Positions 18,201 through 30,879 are shown, counted from the first letter of the stretch. The stretch: DNA of 64,000 nucleotides from Xiphophorus maculatus (GCF_002775205.1 NC_036448.1:2897498-2961497); one strand, 5' to 3'. Translations and numbers: made by a program. The notes: generated from the letters alone by a model not told the origin.

Positions 18201-21200
18201 TGAGAACTGGGGGAAAAAAAATTAAAAACTAACATGACAAATAGAAGACCCAAAAGTTTACGCTGTTTTTGTGGCTTATTATAACTTATTTTAATTTTGT
18301 TTTTTTCTTCTGTATTCTAACAATTTCTAAATAATTTCCTTTGAATTTTTTGTTAATTTTTGCATAAAGAAATTACAAGATATTTTTTATTTAAATGTAT
18401 ATCTTTTATATATATATATGTATATACTGTATATATATATAATAGTATATCATGGTATATTACCAGTGTTTCCTCACTAATCTAGAAGCTGCGTTTCCAC
18501 AGTCACACATCCACAATAGTTAGCTGTTCTACATCGTTCTTTATGTTCTGTTTAGTTTGGTAACTTTTCATAAAACCAGTGGTGTCAGGATCTGTGTTTT
18601 TCTGTGTTTATTTAGAGTTTTCTGTGTCCTTAAGTCTCTTCGTTGTCCTGTTCTCCCCTTGATTGTTCCCAGGTGTGTCTCGTCTCTGTGATTACCCTCC
18701 CATGTATTTAACTCCACCTGTGTTCCTTGTTCCTCTTCGGGTCCTCGTCAATGTTTAGCTTATTTGTCGTCAGTGTGTCCATGTGCCTGCTGCTCGTTGT
18801 TTTGACTAGTTTTCTTCATTAAAACTCATTATTCATCATACCTGGGTCCTCTGCCTCACCATCCCTCACCAACACCGCAATTCATGACAAGTGGGTTTTA
18901 TATTTGCCCTTCTGTTTTTAAAATCTGCAAACCGCTTTACTTACACCTGTCTGTATGAATACTGCTAACTAGTAAAGCTTGATAGATAAATAATAACTTA
19001 CCCTTTACATTGTCACTCAAGGATTACATGTAAACACGAAAAGCATTAACTAACTGTCACCTGCTCCACTTACCACTAGCGTAGGCTTCTGGTCAGAGTA
19101 CGTCTGTATGATATTGGCCATCTTGTAGTTGAGCGACAAATCAAACTTGAACTCTGTTTGTGTCCCACTGCAGGGGAATCCCAGGACCACCTTACGAAGC
19201 TTTACTGGACGGTGGCTCTCATCCATACTCAGATAGGAGGCCGGCTCGCTCCCATTGGACAGCCAGTCAGCTATCTAACAACCCAAGCAGTTCTGAAGTC
19301 AGTCGCAGATTACTAATGCTGCCAAGACAGATCTCTAACTGAACGTGTTTCATCGTTACACCTACGTCACATATGTTGGGGATTGTGGCCGACACAGCCA
19401 CTAATCTCATTGTGACGCCTGCCTCTGGGCTCTGAGATGTCCTGTATGAATTCACTGCCTTCATTCTGCTCACCACCACTTCCAACGTGGCGCCACGGGT
19501 TGCATCCTTCACCACATGGACCTGGAAAAAAAATTTTTTTATGCTGGTTAAAACCAGAAACCTGTCTGGGATTTAACAGGAAGTTGACCAAATCTTTTTT
19601 TATTGCATATATTTTATTAATAATAGATGCAGCTAAAGATTTCTGAAACATACAATGGTTTCAGAAAGTATTCAAACCCTTTCCATTTTTTTATTATGCT
19701 TCGGTCGGAGATTCGACCCAAATGAACATCTCTGGAAAGGCCTACAAAAACAGGCTGCCTATCAACACAACCAATCCAATTTTACTGAGTTGAGATGCAG
19801 TGTCTTATAATAGTGACATTGCTCATCCACCAACTAGCAGATAAAAAGGCACTATTCATTTTTACAAGTGATGCACATTGTGAAATAAGTGATATTACAC
19901 ACTGACCTCGTCAATTAGGAAGAGTCTAACAAGCTGCAGCAAAGAATTATCCTTCCATTTCCTTGTCATGCTGTCCCACTTCTCCTAATAACCAAACACA
20001 GCAATGCTTTAACTACTGAGGGAAACAACGATGGTTTTACATATCAGAGGTTTCCTTTTGCTGCTCTCGTTTGAGTTGCATCACACACAGGTGTGGTCAG
20101 GATGATGTGGGAGTCATGAATCTCGAACAAGTCATCGATCTCTGTGTCACCGGTCAGTTCCTTGCAGGTCAGCCCCAGAGGGCCAAACTTCTTGGTCCAG
20201 CTGTCATAACACTGGCTGCAGAGCGCTTTGATGGGAGCCACTGGGGAGAACAAACACAAAATCTGCCCACCAGAAACAAATCTATCATTTTATTTCTATA
20301 TGCGTTTTGCATTTTAACACAAATACCAAAGGAAAATATTATTTTGATGCATTATTTTAGCAAACGGTTGGGCTTTTTTTATTATTATTATTACTTAGAA
20401 ACTGTGGAGTACTAATTACTTTTTACAAATTTAGAGCATTCTTAGAAAGTCCAGAGAATACTTGCTTATATATATCTAGCAATATACTTATTTACAAACC
20501 CAGAACAGGGATTAGAACAAACTTAGAATCCAGGAAAACTACCTTAGCAACTATTTTTTAGACTCCTATTCAAACCCAGAAAAGGAATTAGGCCTTTGTG
20601 ATACTTACTTATACTTAACTAGCAACCCTGAATAGGAGTATCTAGTTTATATACTTTGGATCAACATTATTATTCATTTTCTCCTTTTGCTCTTTCTTTA
20701 GGTTTGTCATTTTGTTTGTATTTTCTTTAAGTCATTTAAAGCACTTTGAATTTCTTTGTAGCTGAAAATGTGCTATATAAATAAAATTACTTTACCTCAC
20801 CTTACTTTACAATGATGTGTGCGTACTAAAATTGAACCGATCAGGCATTTCTTGGTCGATGCCTATTTTATTTCTTTTTTTACATCTAACCTGCTGATTT
20901 TGATTTTGAACAATTCTGTTTTTTGAGGACTAAGCACGACAGAAAATGAAGAATTGTGATTGTTCTAATTCATATCTTAAAGCATACTAACTTTTCTTGA
21001 CAGTCACTAAACTTAAAAAAAGCCCATCAAAGTTCATGCTGTTGCTTGGTGCGTTTATAGACTAAAAATAGTGGGAGTTTGTTGGCCTAGCCTATTTCCT
21101 GAATATTAAAATAAACTCCAGGCTTTCAGTATTTGATGTGCTGCATATATTTTTAACCAATCAGATCCAACCATAGAGAAAATTGGCCTATATATTTGTC

Positions 21201-24200
21201 TCACTATACACAGCTTTGACATCTCTCCATGGTTCCTGAGTCTCCATTAATAGGCGAATGATGGCGAGCTCAAACAGAACCGTTTTCCCCGATCCAGTGG
21301 GAGCGCAGGCTACAAAGTTTTTGTTTGTGTAAAGAACCTGCAAACACAGCAAAAATTATAACAATATTATGTTATTTATCTTATTTAGCAATATGTTTGT
21401 ACGGTTTCTTTTAACACTCACATCATCCAGAGCTTTGGATTGGACGAAATTGAAAAAGGGGAACTCGCTAAAGATGGATCTGAATTTTACTGCTGCGTTG
21501 CACGTTTCAGGAAATCACTCCGCTTGTTTCCAGCGTAATTCAGAGGTGGACAAGTAATTTCCAAAAGTCTTTATGTACATGAAACAAACAGGAAAGGATA
21601 CGGATTTCTGACACGGGGCGCAGAACTTCAGAGCCAGAAGATCCTAAGATGGAAGCAAACCAAAGACGATGTTTGCTTACAGCCACATTATTTGCACAGC
21701 AAAACACAAAATTTTACCAAGTGTTTCTGGCTTAGTACACTTGAAAAAAAATTTTTTAAAACCTAACTTCAAAGTAGTTCTTGCGCAAGTTGTAGAAGCT
21801 TGATTGAATTAAATAATTATGTAGTATTGATCAAAATGTAGATTTTATCAGTTATAACAAGACATTTTCCCCCATTTTATAAGTAGTTTTGTTTTTGCCA
21901 GTGGAACTACTTTTTCTTTCATCAATATTAAGGAATTATATACGTAAAACATGCTCATATATCTTGTTGAAAAGTTACTTATAAGTTAGTTTTGTCTCAT
22001 TTCAAGTGTAAAAAAACATTTGCACTATAAACTTCAAGATTTTGTGTTTTTGAAGTGCAGATTTTAATAAGATAAATGAATCAAACTGAATGCAAATATT
22101 ATTTTAAGAGTCAGAGAGTTCAGAAGCTCCATAGTGTTAACTGTCTACAGCTTCAAGTGGTTACCACCTAGTGACCAGTCGGTTTCATTACAGTAAAGCA
22201 GTCAATGAAGAGAGCTCACATTATAACGCCTCATCTTACCCAGACACACTACGGCAGCTTCTGCCACAGTCAGTAATGGAAATACTTATCATTATGAGTG
22301 TTATTTGATAAACAGTGAGTGTGTCAGTGTTGAGCAGAACCTTGTATGTGCAGCGGCTGAGGCGTCATGGGTGGAACGAAGGCTCTCTTTGCGCCCTTGT
22401 CCGGCGTTTCTGCATGTGGCGCCTGCTGCAGGGGTCGCACGCTCGCCGCAGACGAGCATGAGAACGGGGGAGCCGCTTTACCGACAGCAGCCTGTGGTAG
22501 TTGGAGAGCAGGAGGCACTGTCGCCATGGCAACCGGGCTGAGAAAAGTTTGAGGTCTGAATGTTTTCTCGCCGCCGCCGTTCCCGCTGCGAGACTTGAGG
22601 TCGACGTTGGTCGACAAATCGCCTGCGCCGCTCAGCGCAGGACTCCTGAACAAGCTGTTGAGTGTGGAAGGAGAGAAAGAGAAACTGAAGCAACAGCAGG
22701 AAGGCAGAGAGAGAAGGACGACTGTTGCTGAGCTGTAACAGAGAGGGGAAAGCATTCAGGCATCTGGCTTCCAAGACCAGTATAGAGGATGGCTAAACAT
22801 CATCTTGTGTTCTTTTGGAAAACTCTGAGAATGCACACCTACTTTAAGGAATCAGCAATATATTTTAATGCTCCACATAGGAGCAATAAATCAATCAATC
22901 GTATAATAAATTAAAACAAGCTCGATAATTTTCATTTGCATGATTTGTGGATATTCTCTCTCTTTCTTCAGTCTGGTGCTTTGGTCTCAATAAGTCCTTT
23001 TTTTGGAGGACAATTTTGTTTACAGTGAATTCATAATTCATGTTATTTGTTGTTTCTGTTGTTTTGTTTAATTATTTTTGATATTTAAAATGTCTTTCAG
23101 TTCCAGTGTTAAAAGCTCTTTAGAAATGAAAGCTTATTGATATTTGAGAATGTGTTCTTGCATTATTATGCCATTACCGTTGTATTAGCTACCTGAAAAC
23201 GGTGGCAGAACAACAATATAATCGTTTACCTGGATAGCTTCTGGAACAAATTATCGTCAAGCCGAATTTGTTATTGTGACAGGCTTAACTCCACATACAT
23301 ATAGAGAAAAGCAAACCATTGTGGATCTAAATAAAACAAACATATGGAAGAAATCAGAGCTTTTAAGACATTTCAATTTACAACATTGAATTTTGATCCT
23401 CTCTGATTATATATGTGATTTTTTTCAAACTTAAAATTCTTTTAATTCTCAAACAAAAATTTCAGTCTATTGAGACTATATATATTTATTTAATAGAAAA
23501 ATAGGTTTTGCATGTGAAAGTGCAAAGGTATTCATACTTTTTGAACTTAAATACATTTTGGAATGTATTTAAGATAAATTGATTTTGTTGGATAGATCAA
23601 CATAAATTACTACAAAAAATGAAAAATCTAAAAAAAAAATACCTAAAAAGCATGGCGTGTATTTAGCTTCCTTTAGGCAACACATTGGAGAACCAGAGTA
23701 TTCATGATACTTCTGTATTTGTATTCTGTACTTCTGTATCATGAATGATTTATTCCCAAGCCCCTCCAAAGCCTGATGATATCCTGAGGAGGTAATTTAG
23801 TCATGAGTCAGCTGTGTTGGAGCAGCAACACATCTGCAAGACACTGGCTCCTGAAGACTGGAGCTGCATTATACAGCACATATTTATTTGTACACCGCAA
23901 CTCAGGGAAATTTCCATAATTTCTCAAATCATTTCTCCAATAATTGGAGAAAATATAGAAAAACTGATACGTTGCTAAAACTAGATGTTTCTCCCAACAT
24001 CCATATACTTATATCTGCATATCAGATCTGCATATCACATCTGATATACAGGTGTGAGAGAAACTAATAAATGATTCTACTATGAGGCTAACAGCAATGT
24101 CAAAAGAGCTGGAGGAAATTGCGTGTGCACACACTGTGTGGACAATTATCAGGCAGTTTCTCTCGCTTAATCCAATATGTTAATTAACCTCAAACATGAA

Positions 24201-27200
24201 GTAAAAGTGTGGTTTTAGTTTCCTTATAGGGAATATACTGTATGTGCACAACTATTAGGCGACTATTACTCTGCAGAATTATTATGCAATTAGATGAAAA
24301 ACACGTTTTCCCATCTCATGTCATTTAAGTCAGAATTACAAACAACTCAAAATGTATTTTATCACACAGAATTAAATCACCTACCATGATTAAATCCATC
24401 AAACTTTGATATCCATCAATGCTAGGAGCTAGTAAATATGCCTAAAAACAAACATAGGGTCAAAATGCTCACTTGTCTTGTAACTGCACACATAATTACT
24501 AGTGTAGACGCCAACTAAATAAGCCTGAATCCCGAATAATCAAAAGGTACTTCAACAAAAGCATTAATCTTGTGCAACTGGATTTTTGCATGTTTTTCTT
24601 TCTTTTTATAGGTCTCATTACATTTGTGAAATGTTTTTGAATGATTTGTCATTGTGTGTCACTTTCACATTTAAACAGGACATTTTAAAAGAGGTATGTG
24701 CAGTTCTTTGTATTCATCTATCATCTAAAAATCCTAGTGGACGGAATTCAAGCTTGTGGCTGTAACAATGCAAAATGATAATAGACCTTAAAACGAGCAA
24801 GGCACCGTAGTTACAGACAGTAATCCTGTTAGGTAAGGCATTCCTGAATAATGGTCTGTATCTGCCTGCTGGGAAGACCAACTCTGTTGACCTGCTGTGT
24901 ATGGACACCGGCCATGTGCACTTAAACATTTCAATCACATTGCAGTCACATACAAGAATTCATGTGTGATTATTTCAGAAAACAATGGCTGTAGCTTATT
25001 TTAGTCCAATCTATGTAATGGAATTCTGATAAGTGAGTGGCACTTGCCTTCTTCTTAAAGGTAGACCAGGCAAGCATCTGCTGACAGCTGCATGACAAGA
25101 GTCCAGCCGGGTTTCATCTCCACCTCCGCCACTCAGAAAACTACCCTCAGGGTAATCCTTTAACTCGTCATTACCAGAGCAACCATTATTTCCCTTGAGG
25201 TTGCTGGTGCAATCACCTTGAGTCTCCTCAAATCTTCTCTCTTCATCATTAAAACTGTAGAAACTGTTGATTTTTGACGAAGAGGCATTGAGTCCTTTAA
25301 AAGGAGGCTGGAACGTCTTTGGTTTCTGCGTGAAACCTGAAAACACATAAGTAGTAATTGAAAAATGCATGAGCTCTTAACATTATGGCTCTCAGCAGTG
25401 CTTTCCTGACATACGAAATTTGGACAGAACTTTATTGTTACATTTTTACTGATGACTGAGTGGATATAAATCAGGGCCTGAAATTCGGTGACTATTATTG
25501 AAAATCCGTCAGTATTAATGCGGGAAATCCCAGCAAAATATTATAGCAATGTGCAACAACTTGGACATTTGCGTAGGAGCCATGAAGTAAAACTAAAAAA
25601 CACTTCCGCTACTCGCCTGTCGCGCTCCCCATTCCTCTCTTTAAAGGGCGGATCACACGATTCTGACATTTTCTGTCATGTTTTATAAAACACACCCGAT
25701 TATTTATATAGACGTTTAAAAAGGGCGCTTCAATTACAGTACTGTAATCAAAAAACCGCTCCGTTTCAGGTAAATTGAACGGGATGTGGCGGCGCTCACC
25801 TTGTGAATGCCAAGGCGGATGTGACGTTGGCGCGAGAAGGACCGCCAGTTTTGTTGATACAAATGCAATCATCTTTCCAGCAGACGGCTGCAAACGTTGT
25901 TATCGCTGAACATTTGCGGCTATGCCTTCGCGCTGCATCGCGGCGTTTTGCTCCAACACTCGTGAGGATGGTGTGAGCTTATTCAGGTTCCCCAAGGAGC
26001 CTGAGCTACTTTCGAAGTGGGTGAAGGAGGTCAGACGTACCCGTGAGCACTGGAAGCCCACCCCTACGTCTGTACTGTGCTCGGAACATTTTGAGTTGCA
26101 CTGTTTCGACTTTGTTCCCGTATTAAAGGAGTCGCTTGGGTATTCGGTTCAGCACAAGCGCGTGCTGCTACCAACAGCTGTACCCACAGTGTTCCCCAGT
26201 GGCACAGCTGGAGCCACACCGAGCAGCGGTCAGCATGGCCAGGGAGCCAGTGCCATGGCTGGTCCGGCGAGCACGACCACATCCCGCTGGATATCCCAAC
26301 CCGCCCTTCGGTCTTGCATAGTCAAGCTAAAGAGGACGCAGGTAAGATCCGAGATCATGTGTATTTAAGTAATGTAAACATGACAATTATTTATTCGATC
26401 TTAGAATCATACCAGAATTAGATAAGATAAATCTTTATTGTCATTGTCACAAGAACAACGAAATTCAAAAGGTGCCATCAGTCGGTGCACATGCCCAAAA
26501 ACAAAAAATAACTGTCTCACAATTCACACACAACACAAGAATCAACAAACTGGCAAAAAAAAAAAAAAAACCCCACTAAATAAGAACAGCCACATTCTCA
26601 CATACATCATTTATGATGATTAATGGTTGTTTTTGATTGCATTTAGTTTTGTTATTGCTATCGGGTAGAAAATGGTAAAAATATTGAAGGTAATCACATT
26701 TCCCTTGTCTAGAGTATCACTTCGTTCTATGTATTTAATGAAATAACTGCTGATTTATAGTTGTTAGCTGTGTGTGTATACACACACACACACCCAGACG
26801 GGGCTATCTATTGATTAAAAATATCAACACCTTCCTAAAATAATGGCCTAAGTCAATTTTTGCCAATTTGTCATGTCAAATCATGACCAATTGGTCATAA
26901 CCTTCATGACGTTGAAAACGTTAATGACAAGACAATCATCAACGTTTTCAGCTGCTTCCATCATGGGTGTAGGCCGGTCAAACATCCGCAAATTGTTCAT
27001 CACAATATGGCTGTCGGATTTTTCAACCTCTGACCTAGCTGGTGCCGCGGCTCTTTTTTAAATGAAGGATATTTGCATGACGGCCCTGTGCCGAAAAACA
27101 CCAAAAGAAGAAATGGCGCTGGAAGTGTCAATAATACCATGCCTCGGACAACTGAAGAAACATAAGATAAGATAAGATAAGATAAATCTTTATTGTCATT

Positions 27201-27840
27201 GTCACAAGAACAACGAAATTCAAAAGGTGCACATGCCCAAAAACAAAAAATAACTGTCTCACAATTCACACACAACGCAAGAATCAACAAACAACTGGCA
27301 AAAAAACCCCCACTAAATAAGATCAGCCACATTCTCACATACATCATTTATGATGATTAGTGGTTGTTTTTGATTGCATTTAGTTTTGTTATTGCTATCG
27401 GGTAGAAACTGATCAAGTGAAGCTCAACTGCAGAACTTTCCAATCTATTAGCATGATCAATGAATAGCAAATCTTTCAGGGCTTCTACAAGTCAGATATA
27501 AAGCAGTTTATTAAAGTAAGCAGAGAAGAATGTTGCTTAATTTAAAACACTACATACTGTATAGGGCAGAGAGAGATTCAGCCTCCTGTTGCATGTCCTG
27601 AGTGGCTGGGATATGTGTAAGAGGTGGAGGAGCATCTAACTGCCACTGACTGCCTTCCAGAGGCAATGGTTTTCTGTAAAAATAAGGTTCAGGAAAATAA
27701 AACAGGATAATTTCCCCCAGAAAGTGGACAATAAAACTCTAATTGTGCAGTGGATCTCTAAATACTTACACCTTGTGTACAGTGGGCCTCTCAAAAAACA
27801 GACTGTCCAAGGACAGCGTGCAGTCATCTGCATCAAACAT
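6230..27840 (-). CDS. hfm1: HFM1/MER3 meiotic DNA helicase (Ski2-like superfamily 2)
   Basis: HFM1 is a nuclear 3'-5' helicase needed for meiotic crossovers. Exons: 27840-27770, 27673-27558, 25336 to about 25050, 22654-22341, 21643-21602, 21492-21422, 21337-21205, 20240-20089, 19984-19907, 19521-19366, 19274-19074, 17996-17908, 17791-17748, 17465-17364, 16324-16179, 16056-15962, 15838-15705, 15491-15444, 14977-14897, 14813-14722, 14561-14455, 14345-14298, 14217-14120, 14020-13886, 13723-13638, 13139-13056, 12006-11849, 11753-11650, 11373 to about 11190, 11095-11030, 10926-10802, 10219-10137, 9581-9508, 9194-9111, 8884-8585, 8193-8130, 7958-7929, 7737-7609, 6275-6230; about 1,480 codons against roughly 1,435 in human. 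Motifs: Walker A APTGSGKT, DEVH, SATIPN, DILQMIGRAGRPQ, then winged-helix/Sec63 sequence, a Cys/His cluster CNHFCKNKNLCAHDCC, NEWDDWRDFDDENL and the tail EEEAFLGIFDGIF. The start MFDADDCTLSLDSLFFE matches the vertebrate N terminus. The exon 3-4 junction is unresolved and may hide another exon. Confidence 0.96.
6699..7277. repeat. Pair of ~38 bp direct repeats in the last hfm1 intron
   Basis: The phrase TTTATGTTTAGAAACAAATA and the following AATAAAGACA-GCTT occur at 6699-6738 and again at 7237-7277 with few differences, about 540 bases apart. No gene or element between them is recognised. Confidence 0.6.
10093..10125. repeat. (AATG)n microsatellite
   Basis: Eight tandem AATG units in an hfm1 intron, just past the donor of the exon at 10219-10137. 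Confidence 0.9.
12684..12744. repeat. (TATTC)n microsatellite
   Basis: About twelve TATTC units in an hfm1 intron. Similar pentamer tails (AATAG, ATAAG) follow other repeats in the window, so this may be the simple tail of a degraded retroposon. Confidence 0.85.
15004..15335. mobile_element. Fold-back MITE in an hfm1 intron
   Basis: The two halves are long imperfect inverted repeats that meet near 15160. The left half has GCATAAGAATGTCATGACAC and TTATAATGAACATGAAG. The right half, reverse-complemented, has GCATAAGACTGATATGACAC and TTTAATGAACATGAAG. The outer ends are GGTAAC and GTTACC, and a perfect 18 bp palindrome sits at 15152-15169. There is no ORF. This is a non-autonomous DNA transposon of unassigned superfamily. 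Confidence 0.75.
15568..15595. repeat. (TATCTG)n microsatellite
   Basis: About four to five TATCTG units. They are followed by GGTGCATCCCTAG, which looks like the end of a GCACCGAT-type hAT element. Confidence 0.8.
18583..18889. mobile_element. Solo LTR with 5 bp target duplication
   Basis: A 307 bp block starts TGTCAGGATC and ends TTCATGACA (TG...CA). It is flanked on both sides by the identical pentamer AGTGG (18578-18582 and 18890-18894). No internal retrotransposon coding sequence adjoins it, so it looks like the product of LTR-LTR recombination. It lies in the hfm1 intron between the exons at 19274-19074 and 17996-17908. Confidence 0.75.
19652..19806. mobile_element. Tc1/mariner-like remnant in an hfm1 intron
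   Basis: TTTCAGAAAGTATTCAAACCC resembles the terminal repeat of teleost Tc1-like elements. The downstream text (ATGAACATCTCTGGAAAGGC, then CCAATCCAATTTTACTGAG) resembles the 3' part of a degraded transposase gene. Confidence 0.5.
22655..25050. other. hfm1 intron between exons 3 and 4
   Basis: About 2.4 kb, mostly AT-rich. Degraded Tc1-like phrases occur near 23520-23545 (AAAGGTATTCATACTTTT) and 24120-24300. Because the junction phase between the flanking exons is not settled, a short extra hfm1 exon may lie here. I did not find one with confidence. Confidence 0.4.
25922..26341 (+). CDS. THAP-domain protein, first coding exon, antisense inside an hfm1 intron
   Basis: The reading frame opens MPSRCIAAFCSNTREDG and encodes a full C2CH THAP zinc finger of about 90 residues: CIAAFC (C-x4-C), the core Trp in SKWVKEV, the CSEH pair (C-x2-H) and a closing AVPTVF box. 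THAP domains bind DNA and occur in host regulators and in P-element-type and related transposases. A Ser/Thr/Ala-rich linker follows and the exon ends at a good donor (ACGCAG|GTAAGA, 26341/26342). The ORF runs only nine more codons into the intron. No later exon was recognised within the following repeat-rich kilobase. The GC content and codon use differ from the AT-rich intron around it, and a CpG-containing stretch precedes the ATG. It could be a host THAP gene with distal exons, a retained piece of a THAP transposon, or a truncated copy. Confidence 0.7.
26421..26671. repeat. Interspersed repeat, copy A (near the THAP exon)
   Basis: Starts GATAAGATAAATCTTTATTG and runs to TGCTATCGGGTAGAAA. 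It is nearly identical to copy B at 27163-27409. The pentamer end (GATAA) is what the 3' tail of a minus-oriented LINE or SINE would give. The class is not assigned. Confidence 0.75.
27163..27409. repeat. Interspersed repeat, copy B
   Basis: Same orientation and almost the same sequence as copy A, with (ATAAG)n at its left end and a few small indels, including a shorter A-run. It lies about 490 bp from copy A and ends about 150 bp before hfm1 exon 2. Confidence 0.75.
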
Positions 27841-30301
27841 CACTCTGGGTAATGCAGACTGTCTTTTAAATGTGAACCACAGCAAGTTATTCAGTCAGCC
27901 TGAATACTGGTGACAGAGGTTTGGCTATAAAAAAAATAGGAACAGGAAAAGTTTCCATGCCACAGACTGACAAACATTTCTTTTATCCTTAAATGTAGAC
28001 CAAGGTCCTTTTTTATGGTTTATTAGAAGCTTATATATAGATAAGTTTTAAAGCATCAAATAATAAGTTACCATTATGTTCTGGTGCTATTCACTTAAAA
28101 GATCCAATACATTTTTGAATAGTTTAATATGAAATAAATCATATAAAGTAATAAAACTTCTAAAAAAAATATTAGCCACCTATTTGAAAAGTGCTCCATT
28201 GTGACAACAGGCAATGTTTTTTTTATTCAATCAATTAATAATAATTTAATTTATATACATTTAAGCCCAAAATGATCAGATTTAGATTTAAAATTGTTTG
28301 ACTTCAATCAAGAAGGATAGTAAATTAATAGACTCCTTAAAAGACAATAAAACAATATAAAAAATTATTACGAAGGTTAAAAATATATATCTGTTTTATC
28401 TACATTTTATTTAAAAAATGGAATGTCAAAAATTATACCTATCATTAAAGGAAAATTTTTATTAGTGTTACAGCCAACAAAACCTTCTTATAATTACTGT
28501 CCTTCCTTGCATGTTTCCACTTTAATGTTATGCTTAGATTTAGCATTAAATTATGAGCTATTAATGCACTTCATATAATTCAACAAGCAAAAATAAAATC
28601 CAGCTTATATAAGTCACAAAAGTCATGTTAATATTTAGTGTAAAAAGCTCAAATTGATCTTCTTGAAACCCCAATTTAAACATTCATATATACATATAAT
28701 TAGTATTGTATATGTAAATCTGTATTCGCAGAATCGAGGTACATCAAAGATTTAAAATTAAATGGTTTAACATTGCTAAAAAAAGTATAACATTCAGTAG
28801 AATCAGCACTCAAAATATTAGTAGAGTTTCACTTGAGCATATGCTTAAAAATAAAAACAAATTCACTTTTTTGTCAAAACTTTAATAATTATTGTGGTAA
28901 AATTAAAGCAACAAGTGTAATAACTTTTGCTTCTTTTTTTTTTTTTTTTTTTACATAGAAGCGATTAAACAATCTTTTATTCAAAAATGTTTTGATTGTA
29001 AAGGAATTCACTTTTTTAGCATCTTGTGGCCTGCTATCAGGGTGAATCTGCTTGGAAGCCTAGACCTGGGCATGTTTTCAGTCGTTTTTATAAAAGTTTA
29101 AACATATAGATTATTTTTTTTTATATAGTGGATTGATTGACTTCTAATTTTTTAAGACCTCCGTAAAGCCCTTACCAGATTCACAAACTACTACAGTTAT
29201 CTTTGTGGAGGCCTCAGGTAGCTCTTTGGATTGTAACATTCTTACTTTACAGAGAGAAGCACAAAACTAAATGCCTGAGGGAAAAACGAAGTAAACGTTC
29301 TTAAAAATGCTAAGTAACCATAACCATGTTGTCACCATGTACACAATGCATAGACTGTGTGAGCTTTTTGCTATTTTAAGTTGTGATAACTGCTAGCTTG
29401 TTCTAATTTATGCCATATTTTAAAAAAGATTTTATAAACTATTGTCTTTGGCTTGGCTATATTGTAGGCAATTGTATACAAGCATTGCTAAAACTGATAT
29501 TAAATAGATCCAATATGTTAAAAATAACAGTAAATACCCCTTTATGATACTTTTTATGAGGTATCCTAATTTTTTCATGACCTTAGGCTCTGTGACCAGA
29601 TAACCTACAATTAGCAAAGCAAGCTAACACGATTTTAACAATATATTTCTCTGATTTATACTTCAAAACACTGAAGCAGCATGTTCTGTTAAGGACTACG
29701 TAATAATGTTTGTGTGAACAATTTAGTGACACACAAAAAATTATTTTTACCACAACTATCATAATTCTTTTATGCCAGGCAGCCATATTGGATTTTTGTG
29801 TAATGGTTAAACCTTACATTTTCAGGCCCCTTCTATTTTTTTTTTCTAAAATAAAAAGTAATGGCCTTTAACATCTGATTAAAATTAAAACATGTCCTTC
29901 AATCAATCAAGTAATGTCAATAGAAAACTATATGTTTTTATTTTTTGATTTAAAACAGAATGAAAAAGTCATGTTGAACAGTTTTAATATGTCTACAAAG
30001 ACGACGGAAAGGCAAGCTTGGCATTACCGTGGCCGTATTTGTTGTACTGTTATAAGTTTGAGAGCGACTGTACAAGATGGTGTTTATACGGCTTTTAGCT
30101 CCAATTAAAAATTTTAATAAGTATTACATTTACTATTTAATAAAACTATTATCAGTTTAGAAGCTGTCAAAGTGCGTCACGCGGCACTGCTAGCTTAGGT
30201 TAGCTAATGACCGATAACAGTCTACGATGACGCTATAATGTTGGTTTACCTACAGTGAATAACGACATAACTCATTCTAAATAATCTTTGTATACATACC
30301 T
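27841..30301. other. AT-rich hfm1 5' UTR and first intron region
   Basis: About 2.5 kb with no recognisable protein. Acceptor-like AGs upstream of the hfm1 ATG (such as AAAAGACAG just before 27860) would join it to a non-coding exon ending near 30302. A 20 bp T-run at about 28930-28955 is the only strong simple repeat. Confidence 0.4.
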
Positions 30302-30420
30302 GTAACAATAAACATATACGTCCATATTTATTCCAACATTGTTAGGCACGTCTGGAGCATGAGCCTGGACCCTCTCTATCAGTATTACTCTACAGCAGCT
30401 GAAGGTTGAACTCATATAAC
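30302..30420 (-). promoter_or_regulatory. hfm1: Possible hfm1 non-coding first exon
   Basis: On the minus strand a consensus donor (TTACAG|GTATGT) at about 30302/30301 could end a 5' UTR exon that splices to the exon carrying the hfm1 start. It sits about 700 bp from the inferred znf644 start, giving a head-to-head arrangement. This is inferred from splice signals only. Confidence 0.35.
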
Positions 30421-30879
30421 GCAGTAGCTATTCCATTTGCATGTTTGTGTTTTTGACAGGTCTTATGTTCGGATGTTCAGATCTGCGCTACACGTGAGAA
30501 CTGTGAAACAGGTCGGCCTGTGAACTGCTGGGATGCTTTTAACGGAGTGTGTAAAGGCGTTTTTCTTAATAAAGAACGCTAGACAGAGGACTGGACAGGA
30601 AAATTGCCGGTCACAAAAACAACAAAGGCCAAAGAAAAGACAACCTTGGGCAGATGGTGGTAACATATCAACTCTCCTGTTGGAAGATGATTCCCGTCTT
30701 TGCCTTATTGGCAGCTGTGAACAGGGAAATGTCTGAGTCGCAAATGTCCAACCCAGACAGAAAAGGGATGTTTAATCTGTCAAATAGAATCAAACGATGT
30801 TTAACCGCCATCACCTAAAAAAAAAAAAAATCTGCCACCCAAAAGAGATGGTCATTAACTCAGGTTTTTATGCCTCCTA

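Noticed and set aside
22305-22731. Plus-strand ORFs opposite the GC-rich hfm1 exon
   Set aside because: They are shadows of the minus-strand hfm1 exon 22654-22341, whose phase matches the next exon exactly.
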